Assembly: GCA_030528965.1 (NCBI GenBank)
Contig: JAUMXS010000029.1
Coordinates: 1 to 14,122 of the forward strand
Length of the DNA: 14,122 nt
Source: Eubacteriales bacterium
GTDB taxonomy: Bacteria > Bacillota > Clostridia > Oscillospirales > Oscillospiraceae
Reading direction: 5' to 3'
Of this stretch, positions 6,528-13,929 are shown one piece after another; position 1 is the first letter of the stretch, and each line of letters starts with the position of its first letter. The notes below the pieces were generated by a model. It saw nothing but the letters and a program-made list of their open reading frames with translations, did not search any database and was not told the DNA's origin. A program made the translations under genes and the position numbers.

Positions 6528-6658
6528 CAATTTTTTTCAGCTTTCCCGCACTTTTACGCATTTTACAGAATTCTGAGATTTCGCTGCCGGGCAAACTGTA
6601 GATTACACCAAAATGGAGACAACAATTACAGAGTTTTTTTTGCCTGTGTCTATTGCGT

Positions 6659-6664
6659 TATAAT
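6659..6664 (+). promoter_or_regulatory. Probable -10 element of the rightward module
   Basis: A perfect TATAAT lies 50 nt upstream of the XRE-cupin start at 6715. The -35 region (about 6636-6641) is only a run of T, so the promoter may be weak or activator-dependent. No T-box or terminator lies between it and the gene. Confidence 0.5.
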
Positions 6665-6714
6665 ACAGAAATTGTTAAAATATTCGGTAATAATCTTTTT
6701 GGGAGGTAAGGAAA

Positions 6715-7260
6715 ATGGCCAGAGGAAAAAACGATGAGATCGGAATGAGAATCGCGGAACTGCGTGATATTTGCGGCTTCACGATGGAAGAAATGGCAGA
6801 TGCTCTGGGCATCAGCGTCGAAACTTACGCTGCGTATGAACAATCCGGAGAGGATATTCCTATTGGTGTCATTTTCCGCATTGCCAACAAGTGTGGGGTT
6901 GATTTCACGGAGATCATCACGGGTGCCGGCGGTAAGCTGGATACTTTCCAGGTCGTTCGCTCCGGTGAAGGTTTGGAGATCAGCCGTAAACCGGGTTACA
7001 GCTATCAGGACCTCGCGTTCCGTTACGGACAGAAGATCATGCAGCCCTCTCTTGTTACGCTTGGCCCCGCCGAACTGGAATTGAATACCCATGAGGGTCA
7101 GGAGTTTGACTATGTGGTTTCCGGCTGTATGAAGCTGTATATCGATGATCGGGAGATCATCCTTTCCGCCGGTGACAGCGTATATCTCAATCCCACCCAT
7201 CCGCACGGCTTCACCGCCGTGGGCGGTGAGGTGACCTTCCTGGCCGTTATTTCGGAGTAA
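6715..7260 (+). CDS. XRE-family regulator with C-terminal cupin domain, right-hand copy
   Basis: The 181-residue protein has an XRE helix-turn-helix at about residues 10-65 (GFTMEEMADALGISVETYAAYE) and a cupin domain in the last 75 residues. Cupin motif 1 is NTHEGQEFDYVVSG (124-137; His126, Glu130) and motif 2 is AGDSVYLNPTHPHG (152-165; His164). The linker RSGEGLEISRKPGYSYQDLA corresponds to RAGEGLPIKREEGFDYYHLA in the divergent homologue, confirming that the two are paralogues. It probably regulates the module it heads, and perhaps the opposite one through the shared control region. The start ATG at 6715 is supported by GGGAGG (6701-6706) 8 nt upstream. It ends 61 bp before the acyl-CoA synthetase gene, whereas the left-hand pair overlaps. 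The effector is unknown. Confidence 0.88.
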   Translation: MARGKNDEIGMRIAELRDICGFTMEEMADALGISVETYAAYEQSGEDIPIGVIFRIANKCGVDFTEIITGAGGKLDTFQVVRSGEGLEISRKPGYSYQDLAFRYGQKIMQPSLVTLGPAELELNTHEGQEFDYVVSGCMKLYIDDREIILSAGDSVYLNPTHPHGFTAVGGEVTFLAVISE

Positions 7261-7313
7261 GGCTCCGATTTACACAAGAGCAAGATTCTCTTAATCCGAC
7301 AGAATAAGGAGCC
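7261..7313 (+). promoter_or_regulatory. Possible RNA hairpin masking the synthetase ribosome binding site
   Basis: GGCTCC (7261-7266), immediately after the regulator's stop, is complementary to GGAGCC (7308-7313), which contains the GGAG of the Shine-Dalgarno for the gene at 7322. An inner AAGAG/CTCTT pair (7276-7280, 7288-7292) could stabilise the fold. There is no T-run, so it is not a terminator. Confidence 0.4.
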
Positions 7314-7321
7314 TGTTTGTC

Positions 7322-8983
7322 ATGCTGGAGCGTTTTCTTCCCCGTACCGAGTTTAATTCCTATGAGGATTTTAAGCTGAACTACAAACTTACCGTGCCCA
7401 GCCGTTTCAATTTCGGTTTTGATATTGTGGATGCCTGGGCGGCCTGTGATCCCAATAAACGGGCGATCGTATGGTGTGATGACCATGGAAATGAAAAGAC
7501 GCTGACTTTTGAAGAGATCCGACGCCTTTCAAACCAGACTGCGAACTTTTTCAAGAGCATCGGAATCCGCAAGGGAACACGTGTTATGCTGATGCTGCGC
7601 AGACGCTGGGAGTATTGGATCTGTGCCACTGCACTGCATAAGCTGGGCGCCCCTCTCGTCCCGGCCACCATCCAGCTGACGCAGAAAGATGTGGCATATC
7701 GCTGCAATGCGGCCATGATCGAAGCTCTTGTCTGTGTCGACGATCCTTTTGTTGTGTCGCAGGTCGAAGGCGCTGCCCCGTATTCTCCCACCGTTAAAAA
7801 CCGGATCCTTGTGGGCGAAAAGCGGGACGGTTGGCTGAACTTCGCGGAATGCATCGCGCAGTTTTCCGAGGAGTTCCCCCGACCGACCGGTTCGGAGGCC
7901 ACACAGCTTGCCGATACCATGCTCATTTACTTCACTTCCGGCACTACCGGCATGCCCAAGATGGTCAATCATAATTTTGCCTATCCTCTTGGTCATATCG
8001 TAACGGCAAAGTACTGGCAGATGGTACAGGAAGATAAACTGCACATGAGTGTATCCGACTCCGGCTGGGCCAAGTTCGGCTGGGGAAAGATCTATGGACA
8101 ATGGATCTGCGGTGCTGTGATCTTTGTCTATGATATGGATAAGTTTGTGCCGAAGAACCTTTTGGAGATGCTGCAGAAATACCGCGTCACCACGTTCTGC
8201 GCACCGCCGACCATGTATCGGTTTATGCTGCAGGAAGATGTCTCGAAATATGATCTTTCGTCTATCGAGCGCTGCTGTGACGCCGGCGAACCGCTTAACC
8301 CCGAAGTGTTTTATCGTTGGAAGAAACTGACCGGATTGGACATTGCCGAGGGCTTTGGCCAGTCTGAAAGTACGGTACTTCTGGCCAATTTCCAGTGGTT
8401 CCCGCCTCGACCGGGCTCCATGGGAAAACCTTCGCCGCTGTATGATATTCATTTGGTGGATGCTGACGGCAAGGAATGTGAGGACGGTCAGGAAGGTGAG
8501 ATCCTGATCGGCAATCTGCATCGTTTCATGCCCGCTGGTTTGTTTACCGGCTATATGGGGGATGACTGCATCGTGCGCGATTGTGCCGTGGACGGTGACT
8601 ATAATCTCCGCGATGTCGCGTGGCGTGACTCCGACGGTTATTACTGGTTTGTCGGACGGCATGATGACGTTATCAAATGCTCCGGCTATCGAATCGGGCC
8701 TTTCGAGGTTGAAAGTGCGCTTGTGGAGCATCCGGCCGTTGTGGAATGTGCCATTACGGCTGCCCCTGATCCGATTCGCGGACAGGTGGTCAAGGCGACG
8801 GTCGTCCTCGCGGAAGGATATACTCCTTCCGATGAGCTGGTCAAGGAACTTCAGACTCATGTCAAGCGTGTTACCGCACCGTATAAGTATCCGCGTATCA
8901 TAGAGTTTGTGGAGGAACTCCCCAAAACCATCGGCGGCAAAATCAAGCGTGCGGAGATCCGCAAAAGCAGCGGTATTAACTGA
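7322..8983 (+). CDS. AMP-forming acyl-CoA synthetase (medium-chain/MACS-like), right-hand copy
   Basis: The 553-residue protein aligns along its whole length with the product of 3956-5605 and belongs to the same ANL family. It carries the P-loop IYFTSGTTGMPKM (202-214), GFGQSES (344-350), GRHDDVIKCSGYRIGP (445-460) and KTIGGKIKR with catalytic Lys540, so it should adenylate a carboxylic acid and form its CoA thioester. The usual Y-x-T-G-D motif is changed: DYNLRD (426-431) keeps only the ribose-binding Asp431. This may alter activity or domain movement. The segment 398-426 also differs from the paralogue, suggesting a different substrate or tuning. The start ATG 7322 has AAGGAG (7306-7311) 10 nt upstream, within a possible masking hairpin. 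A strong terminator follows the gene. The substrate is not determinable from the sequence. Confidence 0.9.
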   Translation: MLERFLPRTEFNSYEDFKLNYKLTVPSRFNFGFDIVDAWAACDPNKRAIVWCDDHGNEKTLTFEEIRRLSNQTANFFKSIGIRKGTRVMLMLRRRWEYWICATALHKLGAPLVPATIQLTQKDVAYRCNAAMIEALVCVDDPFVVSQVEGAAPYSPTVKNRILVGEKRDGWLNFAECIAQFSEEFPRPTGSEATQLADTMLIYFTSGTTGMPKMVNHNFAYPLGHIVTAKYWQMVQEDKLHMSVSDSGWAKFGWGKIYGQWICGAVIFVYDMDKFVPKNLLEMLQKYRVTTFCAPPTMYRFMLQEDVSKYDLSSIERCCDAGEPLNPEVFYRWKKLTGLDIAEGFGQSESTVLLANFQWFPPRPGSMGKPSPLYDIHLVDADGKECEDGQEGEILIGNLHRFMPAGLFTGYMGDDCIVRDCAVDGDYNLRDVAWRDSDGYYWFVGRHDDVIKCSGYRIGPFEVESALVEHPAVVECAITAAPDPIRGQVVKATVVLAEGYTPSDELVKELQTHVKRVTAPYKYPRIIEFVEELPKTIGGKIKRAEIRKSSGIN

Positions 8984-8993
8984 CAGTTTCGTT

Positions 8994-9009
8994 AATCTGA
9001 TATTTACAA
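8994..9009 (+). repeat. 16-nt direct repeat, copy 2, in front of a terminator
   Basis: This is identical to 2834-2849 (AATCTGATATTTACAA). Here it lies 10 nt after the synthetase stop and ends 5 nt before the terminator stem. Confidence 0.7.
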
Positions 9010-9014
9010 TACAG

Positions 9015-9053
9015 GGATGCGCCTGCCGGGTTCGGCGGGCGCATCCTTTCGTT
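9015..9053 (+). terminator. Intrinsic terminator after the right-hand module
   Basis: GGATGCGCC (9015-9023) pairs with GGCGCATCC (9038-9046). An inner GCCG/CGGC pair gives a stem of about 14 bp with a GGTT loop. A T-rich tail (TTTCGTTT) follows. Confidence 0.88.
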
Positions 9054-9060
9054 TGAAGTG

Positions 9061-9089
9061 TTGCAAAATGAACACGATTGTAATATAAT
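9061..9089 (+). promoter_or_regulatory. Promoter of the murD operon
   Basis: TTGCAA (9061-9066) and TATAAT (9084-9089) are 17 nt apart. A second, overlapping TATAAT lies at 9089-9094. The predicted leader of about 100 nt contains a GC-rich hairpin, CGGCGGA/TCCGCCG (9135-9141, 9153-9159), without a T-run. Confidence 0.75.
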
Positions 9090-9194
9090 ATAATATCTGT
9101 TTTGTATTGCGGTTTATAGAAAAATGGTGCGTGCCGGCGGAGTTTGAGCGGTTCCGCCGACGGTTATGATATAGGAACAAGGGGATGAGGGATT

Positions 9195-10616
9195 ATGACG
9201 CTGCAGGAATATATTGAGGGACTCCGCGGCAAGCGGATCGGCGTCGTTGGCATTGGTGTGAGCAACAAACCCCTGATGGAGTTGTTGCTGAAGGGCGGCT
9301 GCGATGTGACAGCCTGTGATAAGACTTCTCGTGATCAGCTTGGCGATACGGCAAAACACTATGAAGCCCTGGGGGCGAAACTGCAGCTTGGCCCAGATTA
9401 CCTGAATAATCTGGATTTTGATGTGATATTCCGAACACCCGGTCTGCATCCCAATACACCGCAGCTGATCGCGGCGCGGGAACGCGGCTGTGTGATCACT
9501 TCCGAGATGGAAGCGTTTTTTAAACTCTGTCCCTGCCATACCGTTGCGATAACCGGTTCCGACGGAAAAACCACGACCACAACGATCATTGCGGAAATGC
9601 TTCGTGCAAAGGGCTATACGGTCCACCTTGGAGGGAATATCGGGAAGCCTCTGCTGGCCGATGTGCCGAATATGAAGCCGGAAGACTATGCCGTACTGGA
9701 GCTGAGTTCCTTCCAGCTGCATGGAATGTATCTGAACCCGGATGTGGCGGTCGTGACCAATCTTTCCCCCAACCATCTGGATGTTCATCCCGACTATGCG
9801 GATTATCTTTTTGCCAAAGAACACATATTCAGGAATCAGACGCCTGACAAAGTACTGGTTCTGAATCAGGATAACGCCCGCTGTGAAGAATATGGCGCCA
9901 TAGCGACCGCGAAGGTCCGCTGGTTCAGCCGGGAGAAAGCGGTTGTGGACGGCGTTTTTGCCCGGGACGATATGGTTTACCGTTCCACAAACTACATGGT
10001 GGATACGATCATGCCGACGGCCTCGATACTTCTGCCCGGAGATCATAATGTCGAGAACTATCTGGCGGCCTTTGCCGCGGTGGAGAGCCTGGTGGATAAC
10101 GAGACCTGCCGCAACGTGGCGCAGACCTTCAAAGGCGTTCCGCACCGGCTGGAGATTGTTCGGAAGCTTAACGGTGTGACCTTCTGCAATGACTCGATCG
10201 CGACCAGCCCCACAAGAACCATTGCCGGCCTGCGATCCTTCGACTGCAAGCCTGTGCTTATTGCCGGCGGACATGATAAATACGTGCCTTTCGGCGAACT
10301 GGGCGAAGTGATCTGCCGTCGGGCCAAGGCCCTGTTCCTGACCGGAGATACTGCGGATAAGATCCGTGTCGCGGTGGAGAATTCTGCTTCATATGACCCG
10401 GCTTATCTGCCGATCAGTGTGTATGATGATTTCGATGAAGCTGTTTATGCCGCCATTGACTTTGCGGAGGAAGGGGATGTAGTGCTGTTGTCGCCTGCCT
10501 GTTCCTCATATGATAGATTTCTGAATTTTGCCCAGCGCGGAAATTGTTTTCGTGATATAGTCATGAGCTTACAGGAGGAGGACCTGGGATGGAATACACT
10601 GGACTGGGACGACTGA
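9195..10616 (+). CDS. murD: UDP-N-acetylmuramoyl-L-alanine--D-glutamate ligase
   Basis: MurD adds D-glutamate to UDP-MurNAc-L-Ala in the cytoplasm during peptidoglycan synthesis. The 473-residue protein shows all three Mur-ligase domains: an N-terminal Rossmann domain (GVVGIGVSNKPL, 16-27), the central ATPase domain and the C-terminal domain. The ATPase domain has TGSDGKTTTT (120-129), ELSSFQL (169-175), NLSPNHLDVH (189-198) and a Lys208 in the position of the carbamylated lysine. The C-terminal domain has VPHRLE (315-320), GGHDKY (358-363) and LSPACSSYDRF. NDSIATS (332-338) has Ile335 where E. coli MurD has Lys319; I believe this variant recurs in clostridial MurD but could not check. The protein is somewhat longer than the 438 residues of E. 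coli, largely from a short acidic tail ending WNTLDWDD, which overlaps the next gene. The gene is not in a dcw cluster here; it heads an operon with peptidases. Confidence 0.93.
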   Translation: MTLQEYIEGLRGKRIGVVGIGVSNKPLMELLLKGGCDVTACDKTSRDQLGDTAKHYEALGAKLQLGPDYLNNLDFDVIFRTPGLHPNTPQLIAARERGCVITSEMEAFFKLCPCHTVAITGSDGKTTTTTIIAEMLRAKGYTVHLGGNIGKPLLADVPNMKPEDYAVLELSSFQLHGMYLNPDVAVVTNLSPNHLDVHPDYADYLFAKEHIFRNQTPDKVLVLNQDNARCEEYGAIATAKVRWFSREKAVVDGVFARDDMVYRSTNYMVDTIMPTASILLPGDHNVENYLAAFAAVESLVDNETCRNVAQTFKGVPHRLEIVRKLNGVTFCNDSIATSPTRTIAGLRSFDCKPVLIAGGHDKYVPFGELGEVICRRAKALFLTGDTADKIRVAVENSASYDPAYLPISVYDDFDEAVYAAIDFAEEGDVVLLSPACSSYDRFLNFAQRGNCFRDIVMSLQEEDLGWNTLDWDD

Positions 10617-11638
10617 CGGAAAGACTTTGCTCTGTTCCGGGACCGTCCGGAAGCGAGTATAATGTTCACGCCACGCTGAAGGAGCTTCTTCAGCCTCTGG
10701 CGGATGAAGTGACGACAGATGTGATGGGCAATCTGCTGGCGGTGAAGCGCTGCGGCATCGAAAATGCGCCGCGCCTTCTGCTGGACGCACATCTGGATGA
10801 GGTCGGACTTATCGTCACGGGTTATGACAAGGGCTTTCTTTGCTTTGATACTCTGGGCGGCGTAGATCCGCGGATGCTTCCGGCCCGTGAAGTCACGGTA
10901 CTGACGGATCCTCCGCTGCATGGTGTGATCGACACGCTCCCGCCGCATATTCTGAAGGGATCGGAAATGGATAAGACGGTGGAGCGTGATAAACTGCGGA
11001 TCGACGTAGGTCTCAGCGATGAAGCGGCCCGGGCACGTGTGCCGCAGGGAACACCGGTCGTTTTTTATGCCGACTGTATCCCGCTGGGAAAGAACAGGAT
11101 CTGTTCCAAGGCGCTGGATGACCGCGCCGGTGCGGCGCTGCGTGTGAGTGTGATGGAACATCTGCAGAATAAGAAGCTTGCGGTAGATATCTACTGCCAG
11201 TTTGCTTCTCAGGAAGAACTGGGGATGCGCGGCTCCATTACCGGTACTTACTCTGTCAATCCGGACGAGGCTCTTGTGGTCGATGTGACGCACGGGAGCA
11301 CGCCCGATGCAAAAAAAGAAGAGACACTGCTCATGGGCGGCGGTGCCGCCATCGGCGTCGGTCCGAATATGACCCGCCGTATGTCGGACAAGCTTCTGGC
11401 GCTGGCAAAGGAAAAAGAGATCCCGTATCAGGTTGAGGTCCTGCGCGGATGCAGCGGAACGAATGCCTGGGCGATCCAGGTCAGCCGTTCCGGTGTCGCG
11501 ACGGCGCTCATATCTCTGCCGGTGCGCTATATGCACACACCGGTCGAGACCATGGATCTGCGGGATGCCGAGGCGATCGTCCGGCTCCTCTGTGCTTATA
11601 TCGAAAGTTACGGAGAGGAGGATATGCCCCATGCTTGA
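10589..11638 (+). CDS. M42 family metallo-aminopeptidase, first copy
   Basis: The 349-residue protein belongs to the M42 family (FrvX/YsdC/PepA-like glutamyl or broad-specificity aminopeptidases). These are dinuclear metal enzymes that usually form large tetrahedral complexes in the cytoplasm. The expected metal and catalytic residues are all present: His68 in DAHLDEVG, Asp177 in KALDDRAG, catalytic Glu209 and ligand Glu210 in SQEELGMRG, Asp232 in VVDVTHG, and His316 in RYMHTP. The GVGPN and SGTNAW segments typical of the family are also seen. The start ATG lies 28 bp inside murD, with a strong AGGAGGAGG (10573-10581) 7 nt upstream, so translation is probably coupled to murD. Substrate specificity, and any role in recycling peptides, cannot be read from the sequence. 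Confidence 0.9.
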   Translation: MEYTGLGRLTERLCSVPGPSGSEYNVHATLKELLQPLADEVTTDVMGNLLAVKRCGIENAPRLLLDAHLDEVGLIVTGYDKGFLCFDTLGGVDPRMLPAREVTVLTDPPLHGVIDTLPPHILKGSEMDKTVERDKLRIDVGLSDEAARARVPQGTPVVFYADCIPLGKNRICSKALDDRAGAALRVSVMEHLQNKKLAVDIYCQFASQEELGMRGSITGTYSVNPDEALVVDVTHGSTPDAKKEETLLMGGGAAIGVGPNMTRRMSDKLLALAKEKEIPYQVEVLRGCSGTNAWAIQVSRSGVATALISLPVRYMHTPVETMDLRDAEAIVRLLCAYIESYGEEDMPHA

Positions 11639-12659
11639 GACTGTAAAAACACTTTGTTCGCTGGCCGGACCTTCCGGTTGGGAGGATGAGGTTCGTGACA
11701 GCATTCTGGAACGTGTTCTGCCTTTGGCCGATGCTGTGGAAACAGATCCTATGGGAAATCTTCTGGTGTTCTGCCGCGGTCGTGTTACCCTGCCGAAGCC
11801 GGTCATGGTCTGCGCTCACATGGATGAAGTGGGCATCATTGTTACCGGCGTAACAGACGAAGGATTTTTGAAATTTGACTTTATCGGCGGCGTGGATCGC
11901 CGTGTGACGATGGGGCGGCGTGTCCTGATAGGACAGAATCGGATCCCGGCCATTATTGGTGTGAAAGCCTATCACCTGGTTTCCGACGATGAGGAGAAAA
12001 AAGTTCCCAAGACGGAAGAACTGTATCTGGACATCGGCGCGGAATCGGAGGCGGAGGCGCTGGAGCGCGTCCATCTTGGTGACTGCGGGATTTTTGACAG
12101 TACTCCCATCGAGATGGGTGAGGGCCTGCTGAAGGCACGGGCGATCGATGATCGCTGCGGCTGTGCTGCTATGCTGAAGCTGATGGAAGGCGAACTTCCC
12201 TGTGATACCTGGTTTGTTTTTACGGTGCAGGAGGAAGTTGGCGCACGCGGTGGCCGCACCGCGGCTTACCGTATCGATCCTGCTTTGTGTCTGGTTCTGG
12301 AAGGAACCACAGCAGCGGATATTCCCGGTGTTGCGGAAGAAAAGCGCATCTGCCGTGTGGGCGGCGGCGTAGTAATTCCCTTCATGGATGGCGGAACGCT
12401 TTATGACCGCGGCTTGTATGAACTTGCAAGCAAAACAGCGGAGAAAAACGGTATTGCCTGGCAGACCAAGACGATGATCGCGGGAGGTACGGATGCCTCC
12501 GGGATCCAGCGCAGCCGCGGCGGTGTTCGGACGCTGGCTCTGTCCGTAGCCATGCGGAATATCCATTCACCTGCCTGCGTGGCTTCTGTTGAGGATCTCG
12601 AGAATCTGCCGCGGCTGGCGGCACTCGTATTGGAGGAGCTGGTCAATGAAAATTCATGA
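11631..12659 (+). CDS. M42 family metallo-aminopeptidase, second copy
   Basis: This 342-residue protein is a diverged tandem paralogue of the preceding M42 peptidase. It has the same active-site plan: His63 in CAHMDEVG, Asp173 in AIDDRCG, Glu201/Glu202 in VQEEVGARG, Glu224 in VLEGTT (where the first copy has Asp232), and His312 in RNIHSP. Asp or Glu are both reported at that metal ligand in the family. Both should be active. The ATG at 11631 overlaps the previous gene by 8 bp (ATGCTTGA), with GGAGG (11617-11621) 9 nt upstream; the frame is open further upstream, but only inside the previous gene. M42 peptidases can form hetero-oligomers with different side-chain preference, which would suit two adjacent, translationally coupled paralogues. 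That is inference. Confidence 0.9.
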   Translation: MLETVKTLCSLAGPSGWEDEVRDSILERVLPLADAVETDPMGNLLVFCRGRVTLPKPVMVCAHMDEVGIIVTGVTDEGFLKFDFIGGVDRRVTMGRRVLIGQNRIPAIIGVKAYHLVSDDEEKKVPKTEELYLDIGAESEAEALERVHLGDCGIFDSTPIEMGEGLLKARAIDDRCGCAAMLKLMEGELPCDTWFVFTVQEEVGARGGRTAAYRIDPALCLVLEGTTAADIPGVAEEKRICRVGGGVVIPFMDGGTLYDRGLYELASKTAEKNGIAWQTKTMIAGGTDASGIQRSRGGVRTLALSVAMRNIHSPACVASVEDLENLPRLAALVLEELVNENS

Positions 12660-13893
12660 AAGCCTGCTGCCTCTGGCGGACGAGGTGCAAAACAGTCTGA
12701 CGGAGGTTTTTCGCGGGTTTGACCGTACGGCGGAGATCAACACCTGCCGCGTTATGGAAGCGTTTCAGGAAGAACGCGTTGCGGAGGGCTGCTTTGCCGG
12801 TACGACCGGATATGGATATGATGATCTGGGACGAGATACGCTGGACCGTATTTATGCCCGCGTGTTTGGCGCTGAAGCAGCGCTGGTGCGTCTGGGCCTT
12901 GTTAACGGTACCCATGCGCTGACCTGCGCCCTGTTCGGACTTCTTGGTCCCGGAGATCTGCTGCTTTCTGTGACAGGCGCCCCGTATGATACATTGCGTA
13001 CCGCGATCGGCATTTCCGGAGAAGCCCACGGCTCTCTGGCGTTTTACGGTGTGCGGTATGCGCAGGTGGAACTGGCCGCCGACGGCGGGCCGGATTATGA
13101 GGCTGTTAAAGAAGCCTGCACGCAGCTGAAACCCCGTGCGGTTCTGATCCAGCGCAGCCGCGGCTATGCCGACCGGCGGGCGCTTACCGTTCACGAGATC
13201 GGGGAACTGGCAAAAACCGTAAAAGAGGTTTCTCCGTCAACGGCCGTTATGGTGGACAACTGTTACGGTGAGTTCTGTGAAACACTGGAACCGACCATGG
13301 TGGGGGCGGATCTCATGGCCGGAAGCCTGATCAAGAATCCCGGCGGCGGATTGGCTCCTGCGGGCGGTTATATTGCCGGCCGAAAGGAATATGTGGAAAA
13401 TGCGTCCTATCGTCTCACCAGCCCCGGTGTCGGCGGGGAGTGCGGTGCGACCTTTGGCCAGAATCGTCTGCTGTTCCAGGGATTTTTCATGGCCCCGCAT
13501 GTAACCGCTCAGGCGCTGAAAACAGCGGCGTTCTGTGCGGGAATGCTGGAGCGACTTGGCTATGATACATCCCCGGGATCCGATGAAGTCCGGCCCGATA
13601 TTATCCAGATGATCAACTTGAGAACGCCGGAGAATCTCCAGCGTTTCTGCCGCGGCATCCAGCACGGTTCGCCGGTAGACAGCTATGTCTCGCCGGAACC
13701 CTGGGCTATGCCCGGATACGACTGCGAAGTCATCATGGCGGCGGGAGCCTTTGTTCAGGGCTCTTCCATTGAACTGAGCTGTGACGGCCCTCTGCGTGAG
13801 CCTTATACGGCCTATCTGCAGGGGGGTATAACCTATGAATCCGGAAAACTGGGCGTACTTACGGCATTGACTGAAATGCTGGACGGGAAATAA
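12646..13893 (+). CDS. PLP-dependent YnbB/aluminium-resistance (methionine gamma-lyase-like) family protein
   Basis: The 415-residue protein is a fold-type I PLP enzyme of the family usually labelled aluminium resistance or methionine gamma-lyase family (YnbB-like). Residues 50-65 (FAGTTGYGYDDLGRDT) and NGTH (87-90) form the cofactor phosphate region. VMVDNCYGEF (201-210) holds the Asp that contacts the pyridine nitrogen. GSLIKNPGGGLAPAGGYIAGR begins at 227, with Lys230 the expected Schiff-base lysine. The biochemical reaction of this family is not established, so no substrate is claimed. The start ATG 12646 overlaps the preceding peptidase gene by 14 bp, with GGAGGAG (12632-12638) 7 nt upstream; longer in-frame starts lie deeper in that gene. 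The gene is followed after 30 bp by a probable sporulation gene. Confidence 0.88.
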   Translation: MKIHESLLPLADEVQNSLTEVFRGFDRTAEINTCRVMEAFQEERVAEGCFAGTTGYGYDDLGRDTLDRIYARVFGAEAALVRLGLVNGTHALTCALFGLLGPGDLLLSVTGAPYDTLRTAIGISGEAHGSLAFYGVRYAQVELAADGGPDYEAVKEACTQLKPRAVLIQRSRGYADRRALTVHEIGELAKTVKEVSPSTAVMVDNCYGEFCETLEPTMVGADLMAGSLIKNPGGGLAPAGGYIAGRKEYVENASYRLTSPGVGGECGATFGQNRLLFQGFFMAPHVTAQALKTAAFCAGMLERLGYDTSPGSDEVRPDIIQMINLRTPENLQRFCRGIQHGSPVDSYVSPEPWAMPGYDCEVIMAAGAFVQGSSIELSCDGPLREPYTAYLQGGITYESGKLGVLTALTEMLDGK

Positions 13894-13904
13894 TGCATAT
13901 ACAT

Positions 13905-13929
13905 GGGCATGGGAGGTGATTCCATGCCC
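13905..13929 (+). promoter_or_regulatory. Hairpin enclosing the Shine-Dalgarno and start codon of the last gene
   Basis: GGGCATGG (13905-13912) pairs perfectly with CCATGCCC (13922-13929). Most of the Shine-Dalgarno (GAGGTGAT) is in the 9-nt loop, and the ATG at 13924 is in the right arm. No T-run follows that would make a good terminator. Confidence 0.55.

Noticed and set aside
7529..8860. Open frame on the minus strand (443 codons) opposite the right-hand acyl-CoA synthetase
   Set aside because: It lies wholly within the synthetase gene and shows no protein family features.
3956..8983. Mirrored modules as a composite transposon or recent inverted duplication
   Set aside because: No transposase, terminal repeats or target duplications were seen, and the paralogues are strongly diverged at protein level.
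9135..9159. GC-rich hairpin CGGCGGA/TCCGCCG upstream of murD as a terminator or attenuator
   Set aside because: No T-run follows and no alternative pairing was recognised; it is noted only as a structured leader element.
10445..11806. Long open frame on the minus strand (453 codons) opposite murD and the first M42 peptidase
   Set aside because: It is a shadow of two clearly conserved genes; no motif and no plausible ribosome binding context.
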